From NCBI GenBank assembly GCA_963784195.1, contig CAWARA010000035.1, forward strand, positions 46,269 through 110,268: DNA of 64,000 bases, read 5' to 3'. A program made the position numbers and the translations under genes. How positions within the stretch are numbered: the first letter of the stretch is position 1; every line of letters starts with the position of its first letter. The notes under the pieces are model-generated. The model ran no database searches. It saw nothing but the letters and a program-made list of their open reading frames with translations, and was not told the origin of the DNA. Shown here in pieces: positions 37,121 to 46,780 of this stretch. This stretch comes from CAVQAH01 sp963784195. GTDB taxonomy: Bacteria > Acidobacteriota > Vicinamibacteria > Vicinamibacterales > 2-12-FULL-66-21.

Positions 37121-37753
37121 TCAAATCGCCAACTCCGCCCGAATGCGCCGCCCAGTGACCTGCGCCGCTTCAGTGTCGTAGCTCCGCTTGTCGAGACCCG
37201 CCTGACCGATCTGCTGATACAGGCGTTCGAGCCCGCGCTGATCCTTGACGTCGGTGGCTGCAGCCACTTCGAGGGCATGCTGCAGCTCGTGTCCGATGGT
37301 CGAGATCAAATCGTTGCCGCCCGTCAGGGCGATGACCTGAATGCGCAGGTAGCGCTGGCCGCCCGGCGCCTGCGGGATCAGCAGCAGACGTCCTGACAGC
37401 AGCGGCGGTAGCTGCCGGACCGGTTCGATGTAGACGATGACGTCGGTGGAGTTCAACGCCGCGATCAACGACGCGAACGTTGCCGATCGGTGCACGCCTT
37501 TCGCGATCAACATCTGGATGCGCGCGTCGCTGGTGCGCACCCGCCGATCCATGGCGGTCAGCAACGCGGTTGTCGCTCGGGCCGCATCCGCAGCCGCGAC
37601 GTGCTTGGTACCCGAAGGTGGCGTCTCGAGCGCGACGAGACCACCGAGAACGAGCAAGAGAGAGCAGAGCACGAGGACTCCTCCGATTCCAAGGAGCCTG
37701 CTCAGCCATCCGGAACACGCGGGACGCCATCGTGCGGGATCGCATGCGTCCAC
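37121..37753 (-). CDS. small membrane-anchored HELQH protein (putative metallopeptidase), paralogue 1
   Basis: 210 residues from GTG 37753. A single membrane helix lies at about 20-40. The C-terminal domain contains HELQHALE (HExxH zinc motif) and, about 35 residues later, SYDTEAAQ, where a Glu could be a third zinc ligand as in gluzincins. No known peptidase family was recognised. The neighbouring gene 116 bases upstream encodes a paralogue with the same motif. The spacing of conserved elements (short RSATF segment, TDVIVY, LSGRLL, RYLRIQV) is the same in both. Confidence 0.72.
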   Translation of the reverse strand: MDACDPARWRPACSGWLSRLLGIGGVLVLCSLLLVLGGLVALETPPSGTKHVAAADAARATTALLTAMDRRVRTSDARIQMLIAKGVHRSATFASLIAALNSTDVIVYIEPVRQLPPLLSGRLLLIPQAPGGQRYLRIQVIALTGGNDLISTIGHELQHALEVAAATDVKDQRGLERLYQQIGQAGLDKRSYDTEAAQVTGRRIRAELAI

Positions 37754-37869
37754 GCTGAAGAGTGCATCGACGATCGCCGGCTTAGACGGTGCACTCTCGC
37801 CGATTGTTTACATCTGTGCGCCTGCGAAACGTCCGGACATTGAAGGGACGAATCGTGTGACGTATGTCG

Positions 37870-38421
37870 CTATCGCACGAGTTCGAGGAGCACTTTCTGC
37901 CCGACGCGCTGCGCCGCTTCGGTGTCGTAGGCCGTCGGCAGGCTGGGTTCTCCAATGCGCTCGTAGAGCCTGCGGAACGTCTTGGTGCATCGCACTTCGG
38001 GGGCCTCGCTCACCTCCAGCGCGTGCTGCAGCTCGTGTCCGATTGACGCGATCTGGTCGAGCCGCGTACCGAACTCGGCAATCTGCACGCGCAAGTATCT
38101 CGGGCCGTTCTTTGGAGCGGAACCAAACATCAGCCGGCCAGCGACGTTCGCCGGCAGCTTCGAGTTGACTTCCACGTGGACGATCAAGTCGGTGGCTTCG
38201 AGCGCCTCGACGATCGCCTCGAATGTCCGCGAGCGCTTCAGGCCCTCGGTCAAGAGTTGCTGTGCGAGAGCGCTTACCGCACGGACATGGCGATCGGGTG
38301 CGGTCAGCAGTTCGTGGGCGCTGCGCCCGACGGCTGGGGGCAGGCGGTACGACGGTGTTAGATCAGCGGGACCGGTAGTGGCGACTGCGCCGGCGATCAG
38401 GGCTGCGGTGAACCAGATCAT
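37870..38421 (-). CDS. small secreted HELQH protein (putative metallopeptidase), paralogue 2
   Basis: 183 residues with a signal-like N-terminus (FTAALIAGAVATTG). It shares with its downstream neighbour the segments RSRTF, TDLIVHVEV, AGRLMF, RYLRVQI and HELQHALE, then AYDTEAAQ. The HExxH plus downstream Glu pattern suggests zinc binding. It lacks the N-terminal membrane helix of paralogue 1, so it may be periplasmic or secreted. The two genes probably form an operon on the minus strand, transcribed from upstream of 38421. Confidence 0.7.
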   Translation of the reverse strand: MIWFTAALIAGAVATTGPADLTPSYRLPPAVGRSAHELLTAPDRHVRAVSALAQQLLTEGLKRSRTFEAIVEALEATDLIVHVEVNSKLPANVAGRLMFGSAPKNGPRYLRVQIAEFGTRLDQIASIGHELQHALEVSEAPEVRCTKTFRRLYERIGEPSLPTAYDTEAAQRVGQKVLLELVR

Positions 38422-38724
38422 GGGACCCTCCCCGTTTTGGGAAGCGGCCCCTCATCCATTGCTTCCATGCGGCACGACGCGATGTGCCGTCATGGATCGG
38501 CCGACGGTCTCCATCCATCGGTTGCCGGATTAGACGGACGTCCTCGCAAAACCGTTGGGGAATGTGCGCTTACGGAACGTGGGGACAGAATTGGGACGAC
38601 TGGTGGGACCGATGGATCGGCTAGTAGATGTACTGCGCCTGCACGAAGGTCGCATGCGATCGCGCACCGCTGATGCCGAGCACGTTGAAGGTTTCGCGCA
38701 GCATCGCAGGCGTTTACACTGGCG
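38422..38724. other. intergenic region upstream of the HELQH genes
   Basis: 303 bases between the HELQH2 start and the glgC stop, both on the minus strand. I see no convincing gene in it. It should hold the promoter of the HELQH pair. No clear terminator for glgC is seen. Confidence 0.4.
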
Positions 38725-39981
38725 TCAAACGACCGTCCCCGCGCGGATCACCGCGCCCTTGGGAACGATGATGATCCCGTTCCTGATGTAGAGCCCGTCC
38801 CGATCGTCCTGTTCGATGCCGCGCTCGTTCACCAGCCGCACATCGTCCCCCAGGCGCGCGTTCTTGTCGACGATGACACGGTCGAGCACGACGTTGCGGC
38901 CGATGCCCAGCCGCATTGTCCCGGTGGGCGGTGTGTCCTCGTAGAAGTCTGCTCCCAGCAGAACCGACCGATTGATGCGCGCACCCGGGCTGATTTGGGT
39001 GCGGATGCCGACGACCGAATTGGAGATCTCGCATTCGTCCAGATGGCAGCCTTCGGCAACGATGGACGATTCGAGCCGGCACTGTGAGATCCGGCTCGGC
39101 GGCAGAAAGCGCGGGTGCGTGTAGATCGGCCACCTCGGGTGGAAGAAGTTGAACGGCGCGCCCTGCTGTGTGAGCTGGATGTTGGCGTCGTAGAACGCTT
39201 CGATCGTGCCCACGTCCGCCCAGTAGCCACGGAAAATGTACGGGCTGACACGGTGAGTCTCGAGCGCCGCCGGAATGATCTCCTTGCCGAAGTCGATGCC
39301 CTGCCGCTCGATGACGTCGAGAAGCACGTCACGCGAGAAGACGTAGATGCCCATTGAGGCAACGAACGGCTTGGCCGCCGTGGTGCCGCCAAGCGTCGAT
39401 CCCCTCGGGATGCTCGTGCCGATCTCCTCGAGCCGCTCCGCGGTAGGTTTTTCCTCGAATCCGACGATGCGGCCGTAGGTATCGAAGCGGAAAATTCCCA
39501 TCTGCGTCGCGTCGGACGCGCTGACGGGCTGTGCCGCGATCGTGATGTCGGCACCGTCTTCGATATGCGCTTCGATCATTTCGCAGAAGTCCATCCGGTA
39601 GAGATGGTCGCCGGCGAGAATGAGGAAGTAGTCGGCGTCGTATCCCGTGAAATGCCTGGCTGCCTGCCGAACGGCGTCGGCTGTTCCCTGAAACCACTTG
39701 GAGCTGTCAGGCGTCTGCTCGGCGGCAAGGACCTCGACGAAGCCATCCGAGAACGTATCCAACCGGTATGTCTGCGCGATGTGCCGGTTGAGCGATGCCG
39801 AGTTGAACTGCGTCAGCACGAAAATCCGCTTCAGGCCGGCATGGAGGCAGTTGCTGATGGGGATGTCGATGAGCCGGTATTTTCCGCCCAGGGGTACGGC
39901 CGGTTTCGAACGTGTATTGGTCAACGGGAAGAGCCGGGCGCCCCGGCCTCCGCCAAGAATCAGCGTCAGAACGTCGTTCAT
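38725..39981 (-). CDS. glgC: glucose-1-phosphate adenylyltransferase
   Basis: 418 residues, the usual length. The nucleotidyl-transferase motif LGGGRGARLFPLT is at the N-terminus, followed by the ADP-glucose pyrophosphorylase signatures (WFQGTADAVRQ, ILAGDHLYRMD, GFEEKP) and a left-handed beta-helix domain in the C-terminal 120 residues. It makes ADP-glucose from glucose-1-phosphate and ATP, the committed step of glycogen synthesis. Phosphoglucomutase, encoded 1.9 kb away on the other strand, would provide the substrate. The start is the ATG at 39981. Confidence 0.95.
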   Translation of the reverse strand: MNDVLTLILGGGRGARLFPLTNTRSKPAVPLGGKYRLIDIPISNCLHAGLKRIFVLTQFNSASLNRHIAQTYRLDTFSDGFVEVLAAEQTPDSSKWFQGTADAVRQAARHFTGYDADYFLILAGDHLYRMDFCEMIEAHIEDGADITIAAQPVSASDATQMGIFRFDTYGRIVGFEEKPTAERLEEIGTSIPRGSTLGGTTAAKPFVASMGIYVFSRDVLLDVIERQGIDFGKEIIPAALETHRVSPYIFRGYWADVGTIEAFYDANIQLTQQGAPFNFFHPRWPIYTHPRFLPPSRISQCRLESSIVAEGCHLDECEISNSVVGIRTQISPGARINRSVLLGADFYEDTPPTGTMRLGIGRNVVLDRVIVDKNARLGDDVRLVNERGIEQDDRDGLYIRNGIIIVPKGAVIRAGTVV

Positions 39982-40327
39982 AGGTCCTAGATCTTACCGT
40001 TGCCGGCGCGTCCGGTCTCGAGGTCGCAAGAGTTCACCCCGCTGACCCGCGAACGTTGCACGAACGTCACGTCCATGTGGCCAACTAAGGCAGATGTCCT
40101 GAGCGTGCAATGGCCGAAGTCCCGCGAAGCCGGTGCTCCGGTACGCGCCACCCGACATCAAGCCGCGTATCTACACGTTTTCCGACCTCGAAATCGACGA
40201 ACGCGACTATCTCGCGCTCAGATGTCCGAGGCATTCGGTTCCCGGCGGGCCGACCTCGCCGCTTCGTACCGCGCTGCGGCCGCTCTTGGCGCGCCCGATG
40301 CGCATGCGGCCGGCTGCCAGCCGCTGG
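39982..40327. other. intergenic region, no gene identified
   Basis: 346 bases between the SPFH stop and the glgC start, both on the minus strand, so it should contain the glgC promoter. Open frames on the plus strand here extend antisense into the SPFH gene and are not convincing; a segment reading LRYAPPDIKPRIYTFSDLEI could be a fragment of a lost gene. Confidence 0.4.
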
Positions 40328-41170
40328 TCAGCGCTCGGCTGCGTAGATGAGCGGCAGTCCGGACTTCGGGTTGCCGACGACGACGACCTTGGCGTTCGAG
40401 CTTCGTGCGAGCTCGATGGTCGCCTCGATGCCCTTCCACTCGAGCAGCTTGTCGCTGATGCCTTGCGAGACGATGTCCTGGAAGTCCTTGATGCCGGCCG
40501 CTTCGACGCGCTTGCGCTCCGCTTCCTGCCGTTCCTTCTGAAGCACGAACTCCATGCGCTGCGCTTCTTGCTGCGCTTGCTGCTTGGCCTCTATGGCGCG
40601 CTTCAGCGTGTCCGGAAGTTGCAGGTCACGCAGCAGGATGTTTTCGACGACGAGTCCGCGCGGCTGGAGTTGCGTCTGGAGCTCCGCCAGAATCTGTCTG
40701 GCGATACCCTCACGCGAGTCCGAGTAGAGCGCGCTGGCGGTGTTGGATGCGGTGATGCCGCGCATGGCCGAGCGGAAGTTGGGTGTCAGGAGCACGTCCG
40801 CGTAGCCAGGGCCCACCTTCTGGAAGACTTCTGCGGCACGCTCGGGCTGCAGGTGATAGAGGACCGACGCTTCCAGCCCCATGATGAGGCCTTCCTTCGA
40901 CGGGACCGACGCTCGTTCCTTCAGCTCCTGTGTCTTCACATCGAGCTGATGAACCTTCGACAGTGGATTCACCAGGTGGATGCCTTCCGGCAACGTTCTG
41001 CCGGTGACCCGTCCGAAGAGCGTTTCGACACCGACGTGCCCGGTTCGCACGCAGGAGACCGTGCTGATGGTTGCGATTCCGAGGACCCCGAGCAGCATGA
41101 GGCCGAAGCCACCTCGCCGCAGAGTCTGTCCGCGGAACGACGTGCTCTCGAAAGTCACTGAGTCGCGCAT
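40328..41170 (-). CDS. SPFH/prohibitin family membrane protein
   Basis: 280 residues. One N-terminal membrane helix (about 20-40, with a Cys at residue 40) anchors a prohibitin (SPFH) domain (VETLFGRVTGRTLPEGIHLVN at its start; RDLQLPDTLKRAIEAKQQAQ near the end), followed by a short coiled coil and a beta-rich tail. SPFH proteins form oligomeric scaffolds in membranes and often modulate proteases. It stands alone here with no adjacent protease. Confidence 0.85.
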   Translation of the reverse strand: MRDSVTFESTSFRGQTLRRGGFGLMLLGVLGIATISTVSCVRTGHVGVETLFGRVTGRTLPEGIHLVNPLSKVHQLDVKTQELKERASVPSKEGLIMGLEASVLYHLQPERAAEVFQKVGPGYADVLLTPNFRSAMRGITASNTASALYSDSREGIARQILAELQTQLQPRGLVVENILLRDLQLPDTLKRAIEAKQQAQQEAQRMEFVLQKERQEAERKRVEAAGIKDFQDIVSQGISDKLLEWKGIEATIELARSSNAKVVVVGNPKSGLPLIYAAER

Positions 41171-41385
41171 GCAGTCCTCCAGCCGCCGTGAGTGAGTGAA
41201 CGTGAACGTTGACGGCGGCAGAGACAGGATACAGACGCGAGATTTCGCCGAGATTACGCCGGATCCAGGCGGGGGGTATGGGGCGAAGCTGCTCTCGATG
41301 CAGGGACTTCAGGCTGTTTACCCACGCGAGATTCTCCTGTCATCGTGACATCACAGGCGGCCGCTATTCTGGAGGCGAGGTCGTC

Positions 41386-41619
41386 ATGCATACTCACACC
41401 TCCGGCGGTTCCGTCGGTCTCGAGCAGGCGATGCGGCGCGCGCGCGCCGACTACAAGGAAATGCCGGGCCTCCGGCTCACCGCGGCTCAGGCCAGCCGGC
41501 TCTGGGCGCTCGATGCACCGCTCTGTGCGGCCGTGCTGTCGCAGCTCGTGGAACAGGGGTTTCTCGCGCGAGCCGCGAACGCGGCGTTCGTGCGCGCTGC
41601 AGTGATCAGCGTCGGGTAA
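41386..41619 (+). CDS. small helical (winged-helix-like) protein
   Basis: 77 residues. After a polar N-terminus (HTHTSGG) a helix-turn-helix-like segment appears (GLRLTAAQASRLWALDAPLCAAVLSQLVEQGFLAR, shown only in part: LTAAQASRLW and LSQLVEQGFLAR), as in small winged-helix proteins. GGAGGCGAGG lies 6-15 bases before the ATG at 41386 and fixes the start. Function unknown; a DNA-binding role is possible. Confidence 0.6.
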   Translation: MHTHTSGGSVGLEQAMRRARADYKEMPGLRLTAAQASRLWALDAPLCAAVLSQLVEQGFLARAANAAFVRAAVISVG

Positions 41620-41885
41620 CGCCGGAACGGCGCGAAGCGTCGTGTGCTTCGCGAGCGCGAAGCTTCTTCGCAGCGACGCAGTGCCTGTCCCCTGGCGAAC
41701 ACTCATCAAGCTCATCAGCAGCATCGCGGTCACACTCGACCACGATCCTGCGACGCGAGGACGGATCAGGGGTACTCTTTCTACCTGATTACAACGTCAG
41801 CATGGCGGGGGTGGGCAGAGAAGGCCATTGTGACGTTCGGCGTGTTGAACCTTGTCCGGTCCCCTGACGCGCGTCATATTCTTCA

Positions 41886-43600
41886 ATGAGCAGCAACACG
41901 CCAAAAGCCGATCGGTCAGTGTCGCAGGCAGGGGTGAGCCCCCTGGCGGGGAAGCCGCCCGATCCGCTCAGCCTGGTCAACATCCCGCGCCTGATCGCGG
42001 CGTACTACACCGAGCGCCCCGATCCATCCATTGCTGCGCACCGCGTCAGCTTCGGCACCTCGGGCCACCGGGGTTCTGCGTTCGCGTGCGGGTTCAACGA
42101 GTGGCACGTGCTCGCGATTGCGCAAGCGATCTGCCGATATCGGGAAGCGCAGGCAATCAACGGTCCATTGTTTCTCGGGATCGACACGCATGCGCTTTCC
42201 GAACCGGCGTCGCGAAGTGCCCTCGAAGTGCTGGCGGCCAACGGCGTGCACGTCCAGCTCGCCGCAAACGATGAGTACACGCCGACGCCCGCTGTGTCCC
42301 ACGCCATCCTCAATTACAACCGCGGGCGCCGCGACGGGCCTTGCCGACGGGATCGTGATCACGCCTTCGCACAACCCTCCGGAGGACGGCGGATTCAAAT
42401 ACAACCCGCCGCACGGTGGACCGGCGGGAACAGATATGACGCGCGCAGATCGAAACGTTAGCCAACGAGTTGCTGCGCTCCGATCTGGCGGGTGTGAAGC
42501 GTGTTCCGTACGAACGGGCGCTCGGGCCTCGACCACACATCGTCATGACTATCTCAACCTCTACGTTCGCGAATTGCGCGACGTGCTCGATCTGGATGCC
42601 ATTCGCAGTGCCTCGTTACGGCTGGCCGTGGATCCGCTCGGCGGTGCGGGCGTCCGCTACTGGGGTGCCATTGCCGAGATGTATCAGCTGAACCTGACGG
42701 TCACGAACCAGCAGGTCGATCCCACGTTCCGGCTCATTCCCCTGGACTTCGACGGCCGCATCCGGATGGACCCCTCATCCCGCTATGCGATGCAGTCGCT
42801 GATCGAGCTCAAGGATCGATTCGACGTGGCGTTCGCGTGCGATGCCGACCACGATCGGCATGGCATTGTGACGAAAGGGGCGGGCCTGCTGCCCCCGAAC
42901 CACTATCTGGTGGCCTGCATCCAGTATCTCTTCGTCCACCGGCTGCAGTGGCCGGCGCATGCAGGCGTGGGCAAGACCGCCGTGTCGAGCAGCATGATCG
43001 ACCGAGTGACCACGGCCCTCGGCCGCCCGCTCTACGAGGTGCCCGTGGGTTTCAAATGGTTCGTCGACGGTCTGCTGAACGGTGCGCTCGGCTTCGTCGG
43101 TGAGGAGAGCGCCGGTGCGACATTCCTCAGGCGCGATGGATCGGTGTGGACGACCGACAAGGACGGCATCGTGGCCGCGTTGCTCGCCGCAGAGATGATG
43201 GCGACCACCGGCCGCGATCCCGGAGAGATATATGCGGCGGTGACGCGGGACCACGGCGATCCGGTGTACGAGCGCCTCGATGCGCCTGCGAACCAGCAGG
43301 CGCGGGCGGCGCTTGCTCGAGCCTCGCGAGAAGACCTGAAGACGGATCGGCTCGCCGGCGAATCGATCACGCAGGTCATGACGCGGGCCCCAGGCAACAG
43401 TGAGCCGCTGGGCGGAATCAAGGTCGTCGGCGGAAAGCGGATGGTTTGCGGCACGGCCCTCGGGGACCGAGGAGCTATACAAGATGTACGCCGAGAGTTT
43501 TCGCGGCGTGGATCATCTACGACAGATCCAGGAAGACGCGCGCGGTCTGGTCGGCGAACTGATCGGCAGGCAAGGATCTGCAGACAGCGTCGCTCAATAA
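41886..43600 (+). CDS. pgm: alpha-phosphoglucomutase, four frameshifts
   Basis: About 571 residues. Typical segments are RVSFGTSGHRGSAF near the N-terminus, the phosphoserine loop ITPSHNPPEDGGFKYNPPHGG, the metal loop FACDADHDRHGIVT and the sugar loop VGEESAGATFLRRDG. The C-terminal phosphate-binding ARPSGTEELYK is in a further frame. Breaks are near 42330 (+1), 42445 (+1), 42530 (-1) and 43437 (+1), which sum to +2 and match the 3n+2 span. The enzyme interconverts glucose-1-phosphate and glucose-6-phosphate, linking glycolysis to glgC. The gene converges on pstS, 13 bases apart. Confidence 0.9.
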
Positions 43601-43613
43601 CCGAACGATGGTC

Positions 43614-44678
43614 TTACGTTCGGATCTTGAACGCCCGCGCCCAATACGCGCGAACCTGATCGATCAAAGACGATGGAAGCGGGACATATCCAAGCCGCTC
43701 GGCCACCGGTGATCCTCGCTCCAACGACCACTTGAAGAAGTCCAGTGCGGCGGCCGTTCTGGTTCGCGGCGCCGACTTGTGCATCAGGATGAACACCGTG
43801 GCCGTGATCGGATAGGCGTCGTCGGCCGCAACATCGGTGAGCAGGACGTGGAAGTCCTCTGTGGCATTCCAATTCGCACCAGCTGCGGCGGCCTGGAAGG
43901 TCGAGGGCTGTGGGCGGACGAACCGGCCCGATCGATTCTGAATGACGGCATCGTTGAGAGCCAGTTGCGACGCCTGCGCATAGTCGACGTACCCGATCGA
44001 GTTCTTCACACGCTGGATTTGACGCGCGACCCCTTCGTTCGCCTTCACTGCTGTTCCCGTCGGCCAGCTGACGAGCAAACCCGAACCGACCCGGGTCTTC
44101 CATTGAGGACTCGCTTTGCTCAGATAGTCAGTTAAGTTGAAGGTCGTTCCGGATCCATCGGATCTGTGCACGACCGAAATGGGTGCGTCGGGGAGCGTCA
44201 GCCTCGGATTGAGCGCTCGAATGGCCTCGTTCGACCACTGGGTGATTGTCCCGAGGAAGATGTCGGCAATGATGGGACCGGTCAACCTCAACTCGCCGGG
44301 GCCTACGCCATCGATATTGGTGGCGACGACGACACCGCCAATCACGATGGGAAACTGAGCGAGGTTCGCAGACGCAAGTTCGTCCGACTTCAGCGGCATG
44401 TCGGAGGCGCCGAAATCCACTCGGCGATCCTTGACCCGCAGCATGCCGGCCAGCGACCCGACGGGTTCATATTCCAGTGCCGTGCTCGCGGGCGGATCTT
44501 CCAGGCCCGAATTTGGCAGGGGGAAATCACCACCCCGCGCCGCCGCTGCCCGATAGTCGCGGGACCACAGCGACAGGATGGGATAGACGAGCGTTGAGCC
44601 TGCGCCCGTGATACCAGTGCCTCCAAGCACGTCCTGGGCGCGCGTCTGGCTGGTTGTCATCGAGACAGCGGCCATCAC
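43614..44678 (-). CDS. pstS: phosphate-binding protein PstS
   Basis: 354 residues. GAGSTLVYPILSLWS and the GASDMPL and SDGSGTTF-type phosphate-contacting loops are visible, as are DVAADDAYPITATVFILM and a basic C-terminus. The listed start (GTG 44678, ATG 44675) cuts into the signal peptide. An ATG at 44704 would begin MKGQLLISS and continue into VMAAVSMTTSQTRAQ if one base is missing near 44677, which gives a normal signal peptide. PstS delivers phosphate to PstA/PstC, which are not in this window. A Na/Pi cotransporter gene lies 85 bases upstream on the same strand. Confidence 0.92.
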   Translation of the reverse strand: MMAAVSMTTSQTRAQDVLGGTGITGAGSTLVYPILSLWSRDYRAAAARGGDFPLPNSGLEDPPASTALEYEPVGSLAGMLRVKDRRVDFGASDMPLKSDELASANLAQFPIVIGGVVVATNIDGVGPGELRLTGPIIADIFLGTITQWSNEAIRALNPRLTLPDAPISVVHRSDGSGTTFNLTDYLSKASPQWKTRVGSGLLVSWPTGTAVKANEGVARQIQRVKNSIGYVDYAQASQLALNDAVIQNRSGRFVRPQPSTFQAAAAGANWNATEDFHVLLTDVAADDAYPITATVFILMHKSAPRTRTAAALDFFKWSLERGSPVAERLGYVPLPSSLIDQVRAYWARAFKIRT

Positions 44679-44763
44679 GAAGAGATGAGGAGCTGGCCTT
44701 TCATGCGGACGGACATGTGGACCCTCTTGGCGGATGCGAACAGGTCAGAATGCACTGTCGCGA

Positions 44764-46475
44764 TCAGCCTGAGACTGGAGCCAGGTTCGCACTGTCGAGC
44801 GGCGGTGTCTTCTGTTCGGTCGCACTGGTTACTACGCGGGGCACCGACCGACGCTCGGTACGGATGCGCTCGATGAGGAAGAAGGCGCGCTCGGCGCTGC
44901 CAAGCAACTCGAGGAGTGCACCGCGCTCTTCCCAGGAGAGGTCAGTGCCGAGTGACAGGCACCGTTCGCGCGTAATGATGATGAACTGCTTGAGCTCGGC
45001 CGCTTCGGGAACGTCGCCGGCGGCGTCCGCGACTATGGCACGCACGGCGACGGAGATCTGATCGAGGATGTCGTCGACGATTCTGTGTCCCGCGGGTGAG
45101 AAGGGATGCCGCTCGACGCGTCGCGCGACCTGGTACAGCGTCTCCCCCAGGCTGCCGGTGAAGTCTCCTTCCTCGATCAGGCTGGCAAGGAGATCCGCGC
45201 GGTCGTAGGGCATGTCGGGCTGAAACATGGCCGCCGTGTAGCGGCGGATGTCGCGGCTGAGGATATCGACTGCCGGCCTGGTGCTCCTTGGCACTTCCCG
45301 GTGCCGACTTGTCGTGGCGCGCGATGGCGAGAAAGAGCGTGCTCGCCTGGACGTAGCGGGCCATCTCCTGTTGCACGAGCGGCACGCCGGTCGCGAATTC
45401 CCGGCCCTTGGACGGGTCGAGGAACCGGGTCATCGAATAGTCCTCCGCGTCTTCGGCCGAAGTCCGGCCGACACGCGACAGCACCCGCTCGAAGACGCCG
45501 ATAAACGGAAAGAGGAGCGCCGTGTTGAAGACGTTGAAGGCCGTGGAATAGACGCCGACGGCGACTGGAACGAGCGGGAACGTCTCCTTGCCATCCCGGA
45601 TCGATCGGCACGCCAGGGTCACCGCCAAAGAAGCCCATGACCCAGGTCAGCAGCGTCCATGGACGGGAAGAACAGCGGCAGCATCACCGCGACACCGATG
45701 ATGTTGAAGGAGATGTGCGCGTAGGCCGCCCGCTTGGCGTTCTTCGAGAGGTTCAGCGACGCCATCCACGAGGTGATCGGTCGTACCCAGATCGGCGCCA
45801 AGCGAGAAGGCGACGGCGGTCTGCCAGTCGAGCACGCCGGCGGCTCCGAGTCCCATCACGATGCCGATGGTGGCCGACGACGAGTGGATCATCGCGGTGA
45901 TGCAGCGCCGCGGTGAGCACGCAGTAGATCAGGCCGATGAAGCGAGTCGGCGTTAAGGGCCGAGATCGCCGACATGACCTCGGGCATGTTCCGAAGCGGC
46001 TTCAGACCGCCAGTGAGGAGGTTCAGACCGTAGAAGATCAGCGCAAATCCCATGCAGGCCAGAGCGATGTTGCGGATCTTGCTCGTCCTTGGCGAAGACG
46101 TACACCAGGGCGAAGAGGCCAGCCGAGGATCAGGCCAAGCGGCCCCAGCGGCAGCGCGATCAGCCGTTGCCGAGGGTCGTCCCGATGTTGGCGCCCATGA
46201 TCACGCTGATCGCCGGTCGCAGCGCGAGCACACCGGAGTTGACGAGGCCCGACGACCATGACGGTCATCGCCGTGCTCGATTGCAGCACGCCGGTGATCA
46301 GCGTGCCGGCGATGAAGCCCTTGATCGGCGTGCCGGCAATTCTCGCCAGCAGCGCCCGCATCCGGTTGACCGCGAGGTTCTGGATCCCGTTGGACATGAA
46401 CTCGAGCCCGAGCATGAAGATGCCGAGGCCGCCAACGACGGGAACGAGAAGATCCTTGAAGTAATCGACCGGCAT
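44764..46475 (-). pseudogene. Na/Pi cotransporter with PhoU-like C-terminus, many frameshifts
   Basis: The pieces in several frames together cover a NaPi-II-type transporter of about 570 residues. The first inverted membrane half has LQSSTAMTVM (QSST motif), the second has HSSSATIGIVM, and a C-terminal helical PhoU-like region follows (ILDQISVAVRAIVADA-like). At least seven frame changes are needed between 45290 and 46270. Such density could be a decayed gene or a stretch of low-quality sequence; the intact ends and motif conservation argue for the latter. The start ATG at 46475 is clear. It imports phosphate with sodium and precedes pstS. Confidence 0.75.
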
Positions 46476-46780
46476 GCGGCACCCGTTGTCGCGCGGACGG
46501 TCCTACACCGTCCGTCGAATCAGCTGCGGTTGCGAGTCACCCGCTTCCAGACATTGCTTCAAGCGGGGCGAAATGTGTGAGACGACAACGCTACAAGAGC
46601 TGTGTGATCGCTGTGTGACTCGAGTGTGACGATGACTGATTGGCACCCGGCCGGATGAGGTCGCTTAAGTCTCACTCCTTCCTTACCTCTCGCGAATGAG
46701 TTCGTTGCGGACGATTGCTAAAGTCCGTCTGCTCGATCGGCTGGTCGATCGACACGAGAGAACAGAAAAGGAAGACACAC
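46476..46780. other. divergent promoter region of the Na/Pi and secreted-protein genes
   Basis: 305 bases between two genes read away from each other. It holds a triple direct repeat with 11-bp period (46602-46630) and a further GTGTGAG at 46575. A ribosome site AGGAAG precedes the GTG at 46781. No gene is seen in it. Confidence 0.6.
46602..46630. promoter_or_regulatory. Pho-box-like triple direct repeat, 11-bp period
   Basis: GTGTGAT at 46602, GTGTGAC at 46613 and GTGTGAC at 46624 are spaced exactly 11 bp apart with 4-base gaps, as in PhoB boxes (7-bp units with 4-base spacers). It lies about 127 bases upstream of the Na/Pi gene and 150 bases upstream of the secreted-protein gene. The sequence differs from the E. 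coli CTGTCAT consensus. Function is inferred from geometry and context. Confidence 0.5.

Noticed and set aside
36973..37181. Extended C-terminus of the RMD1 protein through the repeat
   Set aside because: The family membrane helix and a stop appear in the next frame at 36972, so the extension is a frameshift artefact in repeat DNA.
40133..41161. 342-codon plus-strand frame starting near a plausible short protein
   Set aside because: Most is antisense to the SPFH gene. Only the first 30 or so codons look protein-like, so at best a fragment.
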